Below the pieces are notes generated by a model, which was not told the origin of the DNA, searched no databases, and saw only the letters and a program-made list of their open reading frames with translations. Position numbers and translations under genes: made by a program. Positions 7,485 through 17,882 of a DNA stretch of 23,238 nt are shown in pieces. Source of the DNA: Pigoraptor chileana (lineage: Eukaryota > Opisthokonta > Filasterea). Positions within the stretch are counted from its first letter, which is position 1. Each line of letters begins with the position of its first letter. The stretch is taken from contig CALSCR010002507.1 in assembly GCA_943704495.1 (NCBI GenBank), positions 1-23,238 of the forward strand, in the 5' to 3' direction.

Positions 7485-10459
7485 ATGTCGCAGGGCGATT
7501 CCCGAGCGGAAACGCCGACAGCGGCAGGAGACGAGGTTTGTATGGACTTCCCTTGCTGTATAAGATTAATGCATTCTGTTTCCAACGTCATATTGACATA
7601 GAATTATGTCCCAAATTGCGTTTGTGTGTCGTGTTTGTTCTGTAGGATGATGCCGTCGCCGAATCGTCGTCGTCCTTCGCAGCGGAGAGTAGCGCCAGCC
7701 TTCGGCCCAGGAGTGGCCGCAGCCGCCCACACTCTGGAGTGTCTGGATCACCGGGATCCGAATATGAGGAGGGGGACGAAACGGATGGAGCTGGAGAGGA
7801 CCAAGATGAAACTGTCGAGGGTGGGGAAGACGAGGCTGGTGTCGAGGACGAAGATGCTCAAGCGGAGGGCGACCACGAAAGTGGAGCTGCCGATGGCCAG
7901 TCTACTCACGGTAGCGCCGATTTAGGACAGAGTAGCTCTAGTGGAAAGATTCTGGATATGCACGATGACGGTGATGATGGAGAGCATGCGTCGGCGTCAG
8001 AAAGGGGGTTTGACGAGGACGGTGTGGCCCGCAGCGGTCGTTCGTCCCGGGCAGACCCCCCGGTCGAAGGTGACGAAGAGGAGAGGGCACATGATGGAGA
8101 AGATGCCGAGGACGAGTTTGGAGAGAGCATGCACCGCGATGCGTCTGCCGAGTTTGACACGGACGGTGCGGTGGATCGGACTGGCGCCGATTCGCCCATC
8201 CTGCCCGCTGTGTCTGCCGCCATCTCGCGCTCAGCTTCCACGGAACTTGACGGTGTCGACCAGACGGGTGACGCCGATGGCGGAGAGGAATCGCTCGCGG
8301 CAGCATCGAAACGCACGCTTGCAGAGCTGCGACCTACGACACCCAATGGTGAGCTATCTGATCGCGGGGGTGATGAGGATGATGCAGACCACGAGAGCTC
8401 CCCGGTTCGTGCCGACCACCGAGCAAGCGATGACGAATTCTTCGACGATGATTATCTCGGTAGTCGAGATGCAGAGCGACGTGAGATAGACGAGGATGGT
8501 GTTGGCGCAGAGACCGGCGAAGAGCACGATGGGGTCGATAACCAATCGGAGGCGGGATCTGGGGAGCAGATGGACCGCGTGACGCTTTTGCGGATGTACG
8601 CCGACCAAGTTGAGGAGCGAGAGCGACTCCAGAGCATCAACAATCAACTCCAACACAAACTCGCAGAGTATTTCAACAAGAAGAAGGTGGGCGCGCGGTT
8701 ATTGCTCTTATACGTGTTAATGCTACCTTTTTGCAGCGGGTGGCAAAAAAACAGCGTTGAGTCCCCACATGTTTTTGTAAGAATTGAAAACATATTAACG
8801 ATTTATGCTGCGTTCGCACGGTGTGTGTTTTTGTTGTTGTTTGTTGTTGTTGTTGTTGTTTCTGTAATCAGACGGATGACCGCCGGGAGGGCGAAAAGTC
8901 CATGACGGACCAAGAGCAGCGATACATTAAGTGCATGTCTGCCCTCGACGAACTGCACGATGAGCTCGAGAGGCAAACAGAGCGATACACAGCGCAGATG
9001 GAGGAATTCCGTGACAAGCTCGAGGAAAAGAAGAAGCGGTGGGTGGCGGCCGCGGATCGATTGCATCATAGTTCATCTAGATGGAGATTGAACCACTTGA
9101 TGTGTATCGTGTATGGTCTCAAAAGTAGCACTGTCGTCCATATTATCATTCTCACTGTTTTTTGTTCATGTGTTTGGGTGATGTTGTCTTGTTTTATTGG
9201 TCATTTTTTGCGAATTTAGTGTCGAGGAGATGCGACAACAGTTTGCTGCGTTCAAGCGGGAAGTGGCCCTCGCAGCCGAAAACAGTCGAACAGGACAGCC
9301 CATTCCGCCAAAGGTACATATTCTTCGTGTGTGTGTGTGTGTGTGTGTGTGTGGTTGTACGCCTACACTCTTATGAGTAATTATCACGTGCATATGCTGA
9401 TTATGCAAATGGGGAACAAGAAAGAACGGGGACACACAAATTAGCATTGGGGACTGCCTATTAATTGATTTGCTCTGTGTGTGTGTGTATATGTGTGTGT
9501 GCTTTATTGCTGCATCAGGTTGTGGAGGGTCTTGAGCAGAATGAGTTGCGGAAGGAAATGGAAGTCATTGCGGTGCGACTGGAGAACATCAAACTCAGAA
9601 ACAAACTGCGAAAACGCGAGAATCAGCTCAAGCAAAAGGTCCGTTGCGGGCGGATGCATGGTCGTGATGTCCAACAAAGAACATGCTTGTGCGTGCACCC
9701 TTGTGCTTGTGCTTGTTTCTTATGTGTGTGAAAACGCAGCTCCATTTGTGCAGCGCGGGCTTGAAGGGGCTTTGTGTTAAACGCACTCTCCTCTCTTTTA
9801 TCTGTTTGACATTGCAGGAGGAGCTTGCGGATGGATTGCATCTGATTGACTTTGAGCAACTGAAGATTGAGAACCAGACATACAACGAGAAGATCGAGGA
9901 GCGAAATGAGGTTGGTGCAATACCAAATATGTGGGACTCCGATGTTGCATTGTGCCTCGTTACAAAGTCTTGCTTCGTTTATTGTGTTTTTACTCACGTG
10001 TATTCATCATGTTCTTCTTGAACTTTCTTCTTATTTTTTTGGGGCACACAGGAACTCTTGAAGCTCCGCAAGAAGATCACCAACACTGTGCAGGTGCTTA
10101 CACACCTCAAAGAAAAGCTGCAGTTTGTGCAAATCGAGAGCACCGAGTTGCGTGCCGTTCTGCGTGACATTGAAGCCAAAGTGGCGCATTCTCGCGACAT
10201 TCTGACACGCACAAAACAGGCGAGAGACGCACTCCGTCTAGACAATGTCAAGCTCCGACAGAAGAGCGGCCTCGTGGGCAACGAGCCCCTCCTCCGTGAC
10301 TTTGAGGATCGTATGGAACGTGGAGACAATCTTCGATCGCGGCTGCAGGATCTTCAAACGACACACGCAGAACTAATGCTCTCGACGGCAGGGTTCCGAC
10401 AGAAGATTGAAACGGCCACACAGACGCATGCCTCAACAAGGTGGCAGCGCGTTGGTTGA
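7485..10459 (+). CDS. CFAP184: CFAP184/CCDC96-type axonemal coiled-coil protein (7 exons)
   Basis: Exons: 7485-7535, 7646-8686, 8872-9038, 9220-9313, 9519-9638, 9818-9910 and 10052-10459, giving 657 aa. Residues 1 to about 330 are very acidic and low in complexity (Asp, Glu, Gly, Ser), as in animal CCDC96. From about 335 to the end lies coiled coil. The C-terminal part (about 480-640) is the CCDC113/CCDC96 domain (DUF4201), with IDFEQLKIENQTYNEKIEER across exon 6 and ELLKLRKKITNTVQVLTHLK in exon 7, which closely follow the family pattern. In ciliates and animals CCDC96 pairs with CCDC113 near the base of radial spoke 3 on axonemal doublets. CCDC113 shares the domain but lacks the long acidic N-terminus, so CFAP184 is the better name. 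Introns carry GT and TTG repeats. The gene converges on the hisC homologue. Confidence 0.9.
8827..8862. repeat. (TTG)n in CFAP184 intron 2
   Basis: TTG trinucleotide tract just before the acceptor of intron 2 (8687-8871). It doubles as the pyrimidine-rich stretch of that 3' splice site. Confidence 0.9.
9327..9353. repeat. (GT)n in CFAP184 intron 4
   Basis: Pure GT tract 13 bases downstream of the GTACAT donor of intron 4 (9314-9518). A second shorter GT tract lies near 9476-9501 in the same intron, close to the acceptor. Confidence 0.95.
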
Positions 10460-10760
10460 GGATCTGAGGATCTGATTGGATTGCCAATTGTCGTTTAAAG
10501 AATGCCCGTCTGCCCGTCGCCTCGCGTTTGTGCGTTCTCGATTATTCTTTGTAGCATAAATACACACACACACACACATAAAATGCCATTCTCTTTAGAA
10601 TTTTCATAAGCATGCTTAATTAGTTCTTATCACACAATCAATCAGGGGCACGAGAAGAAACGGGAAAATATAGCCGCTCAACGGCATGTACACGCGCACA
10701 TTACACACCAGCCACACACGCACGCACACAAGGGCGCACATATGCAAGTGCTTGAGTTTT
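10460..10760. other. 3' ends of CFAP184 and the hisC homologue
   Basis: Convergent spacer of 301 bases. It contains an imperfect AC tract (10561-10579), a scattered AC-rich block (10690-10740) and GAGGATCT twice in tandem just after the CFAP184 stop. No gene is visible. Confidence 0.6.
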
Positions 10761-12670
10761 TCATGCAACACACTCTTCCGCAATGGCCTTGCCGAGTGCG
10801 GAAATGAAAGCGTCGTTTTCAGCAGGGGTTCCTATTGTTGCACGGATGCAGTTGTCACAGTGGATCTGGTCCCCGCGGTATCGGAGAATGACGCCCTACA
10901 CGCACACACATAAAGAGAGAGAGAGGGAGAGAAATCATAAACAAAAGAAATGACACACTCAAAACCTTAAAAGCACACAATCAATGACAATTTCACACAT
11001 CGTTCTCTTCGGTTGAGTAACGAACGATGCCATCCCCTCACCTGTGCAGCAACGTTCTTGTACACCTTGTATGCATTCGAAACTTCAAAGAGAATGAAGT
11101 TTGCGTCTGACGGATGTATTTTTCCAATGCGAGGCATCGCCCTCAGCTGGGCGACGACGCGCGACCTCTCGCTCTTGATGACAGCAATCTTTTCGCGCAG
11201 CTGCGGCAGAGACTCGAATGCACGGAGGGCGGCCTTCGACGTCAGTTTGCTCACGTTGTACGGCGCCTTCACCTTGGACATGATGTTGATTATAGCGGGA
11301 TTGGCGATTGCCATTCCGAGGCTGCGGGTTGCGGGGGATGACCAGGTCACGTGCCGGTGCGACGGGTGCGATAGAGGGCACGGAAGAAGCATGAGTCAGA
11401 CGCAATCTAGTCGATACCATCCCACACGAATCCCACCATTGCACTGTCACTCCCATATGACAGCCACGCGCACGCACAAGCACACACACACGCTACATGC
11501 ACGCAGATGGACACATGTTATTGCAGATGATCTCTGTTTCTCATGAAATAAAAAAACACACACGACAGCCTTTGCACCCACCGAATGCCAGCAAGACCGA
11601 AAGCCTTGGAGAGAGTCTGCAGAACGACGAGCTGCGGGTACTGATAAACGAGCTTGCTCACGCTCTCCTGGTCGGCAAAGTCAATGTATGCCTCGTCTAC
11701 AACGACAATACCTGCAGACAAAGAAAGATGTGGTAATATAAATGCACGAGATAGGTATGCTGCATGGATGCGCCTGCCAATGTGGGGCGGCAATCGCGGT
11801 CAACAGTTATTCCAACAGGCAAACTAATATTATTATGAAACATGCCATCCATTTGCGCAATTGCCGCAACAAACAAACACAAAACACAAACACACACCTT
11901 TGAAAGTCTCGCTGTCAAGCAGCGCCTTGATGTCTTCGAGTCGAATTGCATTTGCCGTTGGATTGTTTGGAGAACAGACAAAGATTATCTTGGACTTATC
12001 CGTGGCGGCCGCAAGAATCTGTGCCGTCTCATCAGGAACACGAAAAACACACACACACACGCGCGCGGACTGTTAAAATGGATGCGAAAAATAACACCAG
12101 CCAAACAAATGCTAATATCACATTCGACATACACACACACACACACACACCTCCTTTGGTCGCAGCTGAAACTCCTCAGTGAGCGGAACAGAGACAACCT
12201 CGACATCGTTGATATTAGCGGCCACTTTGTACATTCCGTATGTCGGAGGCATAATGATAATGTTGTCGTGCGCGGGCGTGCAGAAGATGCGGATAAGAAT
12301 GTCAATCGCTTCGTCGCTGCCGACGCCGACAAAAACCATATCTCCGTCCACCCCTCGAAGGTCGGCAATTTTCTTCTTCAGCTCCCGTTGGTACGGACAC
12401 GGGTAGCGGTGCAGATCACCGCTGTCAGGATAGACCGACCCAAGGCTATTTTCGTTGGCATCGAGGAGGATGCCTGGGAGGGTAAACGCAATCGAAGATA
12501 TTAAACAATGACCAGGCTGTGCAGAAAAAGCGCGCGTAACCTACGTACGATGCCAAGTGCTTCTGGGAGTGTGACCCACCCGTATCATAGTCATCACGCG
12601 CACATCGATACGGCACCAGGGTCCAGATGTTGGGCCTCACGATGCTTTGAAGATCAAACACAGGCGCCAT
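10761..12670 (-). CDS. HIS5: Histidinol-phosphate aminotransferase (6 exons)
   Basis: This PLP enzyme converts imidazole-acetol phosphate and glutamate to histidinol phosphate in histidine biosynthesis. Minus-strand exons: 12670-12580, 12473-12151, 12018-11898, 11711-11582, 11321-11042 and 10895-10761, giving 359 aa, close to yeast His5. Landmarks: [18 protein letters not shown] at the N-terminus, [43 protein letters not shown] (153-160), [10 protein letters not shown] (D184 and Y187), the Schiff-base lysine K214 in [20 protein letters not shown], and RYRGDQI with RATIGT near the end. The start at 12670 matches the family; an in-frame ATG 13 codons upstream is less likely. Intron 2 has two possible acceptors 9 bases apart (exon 3 could begin at 12027). 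Introns 2 and 3 open with GT repeats. No other histidine genes lie nearby. Confidence 0.95.
12047..12062. repeat. (AC)n in hisC intron 2, acceptor side
   Basis: GT on the gene's own strand, just upstream of the exon 3 acceptor. A second GT tract (12130-12150) begins exactly at the donor of the same intron. Confidence 0.9.
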
Positions 12671-13751
12671 TTTAGCAGGAATCAATGTATTGAAGCAAGT
12701 AAAATACACACAGAGATAGGCACCGATAGAGCGAGAGGTAGGGTCAAGAAACTGAATGCTTTATAGTGAGTTCAGATTTCAGATGTCTCAGTCGACAAAC
12801 TCGGACTGACAAACTCGGACCAAGGGACTCATCGTGATGTCATCAATCGGAAGTGACTCAACAGCACCACTGCCGCGTAGAGTGAGGGTTAGCAGATATG
12901 CGCCACTACAGGTGATTCGCCGCGGCAGCGCGGCAGATCTTCTGGTGTCGCATGACCTCACAGTATGGACGAATGGCACAAGACCACCCAACACAACACT
13001 GAGCAGTGTGAAGTGCATTCGGGTCCCGGCAAGATGGCCAATGCATCATTCGATTCAGAGAGATGCCCCGCCGATCACAGACGACCGATTGTACTGGTGT
13101 TCAGCCAAAAAAACTGTGATGCACAGTTGCACAGTTGCATAGACAGTTGCCTCTGAAGCGCTTCCATGCCTTTTGCTTTCAGCTTGTATTAGCAGCTATA
13201 TTGTATACGCAGCGCCGGGCGCCGCCGCGGCAGCGTGTCTCGGCCTTCGGCACATAATCCTAACCCAACCCTAACGCTATGTTTGACAACTTATCTAAGC
13301 CGGTCTGCTCCACTTACTCTTATCGTCGGTGGAGTTATCCCGGGGATTTACTCTGAGTTGGCCCCTTGGCAACCACCGTTCGTTAAAAATTGTGGCAAAC
13401 TCAGTCCGGTGCCATCAAATTGGTAAACAATCACATTTTAGACCAGAAATGCTGTGGAAACCCAGTCCTCCAGTCCCCACCCGCTGAAACGAATTGCCTG
13501 AGAATGCAGAGACTTGCATCCACCCGGCGATTAAAATCACGCACAAGTATTTCACACTTTAATGATGAAATGAGTTAAGTGGAGAATTGAAGGCAAATTG
13601 AAAGCATTACTTGATACATCTAGGTGGTGTTAGTGGACGAGGGATTTGCGTTGGCCGCATTATTTGTGTCACTTGGCGCAGTATACCAGAGCCAGTTCAA
13701 TTGATCCATTAGTGAACCTCCATATCGGTGGCCCTCTACAGCCAGCACAAA
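12671..13751. other. Divergent intergenic region, hisC homologue / Trx-NDPK gene
   Basis: This 1.08-kb spacer must hold promoters for both flanking genes. It contains short overlapping frames without motifs (about 12788-13018 minus, 12834-13142 plus), two tandem copies of a 14-bp unit starting GACAAACTCGGAC (12794-12821), a GC-rich block near 13210-13235 and a telomere-like CCTAACCCAACCCTAAC (13259-13275). I see no gene. Confidence 0.5.
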
Positions 13752-16700
13752 ATGGCGGGAAAGAAGGGAGAACGGCAGTTTCAGGTGGGCGTTATACACG
13801 ATGATTTGATTGCAAAGCGGGCTCAATGCGCGTTGCGTGGACCTTCCATAGAGTGGGGCTAACTCGCTGTGCCCACAACGGCATTTATTGGCCCTCCGCA
13901 GATCGAAGTGTCCAACCAAGACCAATGGAACGACATGCTTGCGTCGAACAAGGGTCTCACGGGTGCGTACTTTATACTCTTTTTGGATGCATGCCTTCCT
14001 ACTACACGATAATGGCTCACTTCTGTGATCTGCATATTCAAGCCATCACTGTGCGTATCTAGTGTTGGATTATCACAGTGCAGATGCTCATGCATATATC
14101 CCCACAAATATTCCATTGGCAGTCGTCGACGTGTACCCTGCTTGGTCTGGACCCTGTGCGGCTATTGTGAGCACATTCCGTCGTCTGATGATCGACTACG
14201 GCTCTGATGTACTCCACTTTGCCAAGGTTAGTTGTGGAATGCATGTGTCGAGAGCAGTCAATTAGCTTTCACACGGGCGAGCGGTGAAATCGCGAAAATG
14301 TGATGGCGGAGTCAAACCGATAATTTGTACATCTGGAGTTGTGCTGCATCTCTGCGAAGTAATCTTACACGCTGGAAACATTAATTGACAACTCAAACAT
14401 AACAGGCCGTGTCAGACAAGATTCCATCGCTCGAAAAGTACTCTGGGAAGTCGGAACCGACATTTCTTTTCTACGCGGTGTGTACCCATTATTCTGGCGA
14501 CATGACGTTGCACTTTACTGTCAGGACGTCTGTTCTATGATCCGCCGAGGATAGAGAGCTTATTTTAGCACAATCTTTTTTATTTGAGCAGGGTGGCGTT
14601 CTTGTGTCGTCTGTGCGCGGCTGCAACAGTCCGGTGCTGCAAAAGACGATCGCGCAACTGATTGAGATTGAAAAGAAGATCGCGGACGGTTCGGCAGAAC
14701 GGGTTCCGGTAAGTCCACAAGGCACTCATTCCTCCATGATGCTACACGTGCTTGAGAAGGCGCGAAAAGAAAAAATACGAATATTGATCATGTATTTTTA
14801 TTGCGCGTTTTGCTTTATATAATCAAAATTGTGGAGTCCATGGGCACAGCTGATTTCAAACCTACATTCATATAATCACAATCACAGTACGTCGACAATG
14901 AAGTTGATGCGGCAAATGCTGCGGCTCTCAAGGAGGAGGAGGCCATCTCTCGTGCCAATGCCATTGCCGTTAGCCAGACCGAGAGTGGTGTGTGCCATGT
15001 TCACAGAAAACGTCCTTGTGCTTACGTTAATTCATTCAAGGACTTCCTCCTCTTCACTTTGTGTCTTTTTGCGAACGCCAAAATAATCTGGATGCTGACT
15101 TGTTCATTTTCATATGCACGTTTCGCGTGTGGTCGTGCCCATGTATTTGCAACCGTGCAGAGGTCCAATATACATTGGCCATTGTCAAGCCCGATGCCAG
15201 CGACAAGGTGGATGATATTATCGCTATGATTGAGGAGAGCGGCCTCCAGGTCGTCCAAAGGGCAGATCACATTGAGCTTTCAAAGGACCGTGCGTTGGAG
15301 TTCTACAAGGAGCACGAGGGCAAGGATTTCTACACCGGTCTCACCGATTTCATGTCGAGGTGAGAAGCTGCCCTTTGCGCACCTCTCTGCTGATGAATAA
15401 TCGGATGTAATATGAGCGTCTGCATGCAAATCGCACCAAAAGGACACGTTTAACCGCAAAGAAACGGAGCATTGTGCACTTCTGGCGACTGACCATATCT
15501 CTTTTCTGGACTCTCCTATGCCTTTTCTGGACACCTGTGAACAGCGGTCCGATCACTGCGATCATCATCAGCGGAGATCATGCCATCTTCAAGTTTCGCA
15601 AGATTATCGGCCCCACCAACTCACAGGCTGCGAAGGAATCTGCTCCGGACTCGTGGGTATTCACTATTTTCTAGAAATTGAGTAATGCGCGTGCATCTTT
15701 GTGTCTCGCTCGGATTTCATATGATAATTAATGTTATGGTTGTGCCCCCCCCCCCCCCCCCCACTCTCCTTGTTGCTCCTTTTTGGGCCAACTGCAGCAT
15801 CCGCGCCAAGTTTGGAACCGATGGCCGCCGAAACGCCGTGCACGGGAGCGACTCTCCCGACAGCGCTCGCCGCGAAATCCACTTTTTCTTTCCCGAGTTT
15901 GATCCAACCGCCTCATCTGAAAAGCACGATGCTGGCGAGGGCGCCCACCACGAGGACCCTCACGCAACACACGAGGCTGCGCCACCCACGCACACTGACG
16001 GCCACGCACCCGCTGCACACGGTACGCCCGCCGCTCCCCATGCAGACGCCGCGGCACCAAAGGCGTCGTCCAGCCGGCCACCCAGTCGCCCGGCATCTGT
16101 CCCAGCTTCGGTGCAGTACACGTTTGCCATGATCAAGCCAGACGCCGCCGAGGCGGGGAAGGCAGAAGACATCATCGAGAGAATCAACGCAGGTGGCTTC
16201 ACCATTCTCGAGAAGGCAGATCTGCACATCACAAAGGAGCGCGCGCACGAATTCTATAAGGAGCACGAGGGCAAGGAGTTTTACGAGCCTCTTACCGACT
16301 TCATGTCCAGGTGCGTTTATATTGCACGCTTTGCGTTTTGACTATTGGCTGATATATTATTGTTTCTGTCTACACTTGTGTATTGCTTTTGCACTAATTT
16401 TGCTTTTCTGTCCCGTGTGCTTAAATTTCACTTGCCAGTGGCCCTATTGTCGCACTCGTCTTGCGACGAATCAATGCGATCACCTCGTGGCGGGCTCTCT
16501 GCGGACCCACAAACTCGGAAAATGCCAGGAAAACACACCCTGACAGGTAAGCGTGGCTACAAATAACAATAATCAAAATTCCGACAAAAAACCGTGTGAT
16601 TGTGTGCTGAAGCTGCGTTCTCTTGCAACATTCGACTCCGCTGACAAATGTGCACCCATCTCAACACTAGCCTCCGAGCACTTTACGGCACGGACGGTCG

Positions 16701-17466
16701 GCGCAATGCAGTTCACGGGAGCGATTCTGTTGAGAGCGCAAAGCGAGAAATCGCATTTTTCTTCCCCGAGTTTGCACCCGAGGAGGAGGATGGCGTGAGC
16801 GTCGCCAGAAAGGGCAGTGTCGGTTCTGTGCTTGTCTCCGAGTCACACGGCGAGAAGATCGCCCCTTCCGCCGATGAGCCACGTGAGGGAAGCGATGCGC
16901 CCCAGCAGCACCCTCAGGAAGACCAGCCCGAGGAGCACGAAGAGGCAGTGCATGAACCTCAAGAGCACGAGGAGCCTGCGCACGAGGAGCCCACTGCGCC
17001 CGCTGCCCATGAGGAACCAGCACATGAGGAGCCCGTCGCACACGAAGAGCCTGCACACGAAGAACCTGCACATGAGGAGCCTGCACATGAGGAACCAGCA
17101 CACGAGGAGCCTGCTGCTGCCCATGAGGAGCCTGCTGCGGAAGAGCCTGCACACGAGGAGCCTGCACACGAAGAGCCTGCACAAGAGGAGCCTGTACATG
17201 AGGAGCCTGCACATGAAGAGCCTGCACATGAGGAGCCTGCACATGAGGAGCCTGCACATGAGGAGCCTGCACATGAGGAGCCCGCTGCACATGAGGAGCT
17301 TGCACACGAGGAGCCCGCTGCACAACAGGAGGCTGCGCAGGAGCCCGCTGCACAAGAAGAAGCCACCCACGAGGAGCCGGCTGCACACGAGGAGCCGGTT
17401 GCACAGGAGGCTGCGCACGAGGAGCCCGCTGCACAGGAGGAGGCCGCACAGGATACCGCTCAATAG
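13752..17466 (+). CDS. NME8: Thioredoxin / double NDP-kinase fusion, NME8/NME9-type axonemal protein (11 exons)
   Basis: Exons: 13752-13784, 13902-13962, 14123-14226, 14406-14477, 14592-14708, 14888-14987, 15161-15359, 15545-15652, 15798-16310, 16439-16546 and 16671-17466, giving 736 aa. The order is thioredoxin fold (about 10-115; NKGLT, VVDVYPAWSGPC), linker, NDPK1 (about 164-295; YTLAIVKPD, NAVHGSDS with H280), a His/Ala/Pro linker, NDPK2 (about 370-505; YTFAMIKPD, NAVHGSDS with H487) and a roughly 230-residue acidic EEPAH repeat tail. This matches the Trx-NDPK intermediate-chain family of outer dynein arms (sea urchin IC1, human NME8), which often has three NDPK domains; here there are two. 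The catalytic histidines are present, so kinase activity is possible. The first thioredoxin cysteine is Ser40. The first Met and MAGKK start fit the family. Confidence 0.94.
15745..15762 (+). repeat. C18 homopolymer in Trx-NDPK intron 8
   Basis: Eighteen consecutive C residues about 35 bases before the exon 9 acceptor, forming part of its pyrimidine tract. The length may be uncertain in the assembly. Confidence 0.95.
16962..17440 (+). repeat. In-frame 15-bp coding repeat, EEPAH tail
   Basis: A degenerate 15-bp unit (consensus CCTGCACATGAGGAG) encodes a repeated Glu-Glu-Pro-Ala-His, with about 24 EEP copies in the last exon of the Trx-NDPK gene. The array is regular in the middle and looser at both ends (AAQEE, TAPA). 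Long open frames on the opposite strand, up to 354 codons, result from this repeat and are not taken as genes. Confidence 0.95.
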
Positions 17467-17801
17467 TGGATTGGATTATCGCACATCTCCAGCTGACCCT
17501 ATACTTTGTGTGCGCCGCCAGGTGTATGCGCACTTCTAAGTGTATGGACCGCATTCCAACAGCTGTATGTAGCCATTGTATGAGTTGCCTGAGTGACAAT
17601 GTTTGGGTCTCATTTTCTCGTCTGTGTTTGTGTGTTCTGATATTTTTGCATTCACTCATTTTTTTTTGGCGCTGTGGCGTTGCGTTTGTATTTTCGTTTT
17701 CGCTTCTTTTTGTTATACTGCAAAATAACAATATTCGATAATACGTACGAATCCACCAATGACAAGAGGGACGTGTAATCGCGATGATTGCTGCTGTCTG
17801 A
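17467..17801. other. 3' UTR and downstream flank of the Trx-NDPK gene
   Basis: A T-rich stretch (about 17620-17715) follows the stop, with ACAAAATAACAATATT-like sequence near 17720. No gene is visible. It ends at a perfect 20-bp palindrome. Confidence 0.5.
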
Positions 17802-17821
17802 CACTACTAAGCTTAGTAGTG
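17802..17821. repeat. 20-bp perfect palindrome
   Basis: CACTACTAAGCTTAGTAGTG reads the same on both strands. It sits just beyond the 3' flank of the Trx-NDPK gene and about 60 bases from the end of the minus-strand frame at 17883. Its role is unknown. Confidence 0.9.
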
Positions 17822-17882
17822 AGTTTGTAACTTCAGCGCCTGACTATTCCTGCCGACTATTATCCCTCGGCTAAATTCGGAT

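Noticed and set aside
7906-8489. Overlapping frames of 122-182 codons on both strands inside CFAP184 exon 2
   Set aside because: They shadow the Asp/Glu/Ser-rich coding frame; GC-rich low-complexity exons have few stops in other frames.
12788-13142. Small overlapping frames on both strands between the hisC and Trx-NDPK genes
   Set aside because: No motif, no splice pattern and similar openness on both strands; most likely chance in promoter DNA.
16667-17731. 354-codon minus-strand open frame (QAPHVQ-type repeats) and a 206-codon frame rich in CRLLMCR
   Set aside because: Both lie antisense to the EEPAH repeat exon of the Trx-NDPK gene. A 15-bp repeat without stops stays open in several frames, and the sense frame carries the conserved NDPK domain.
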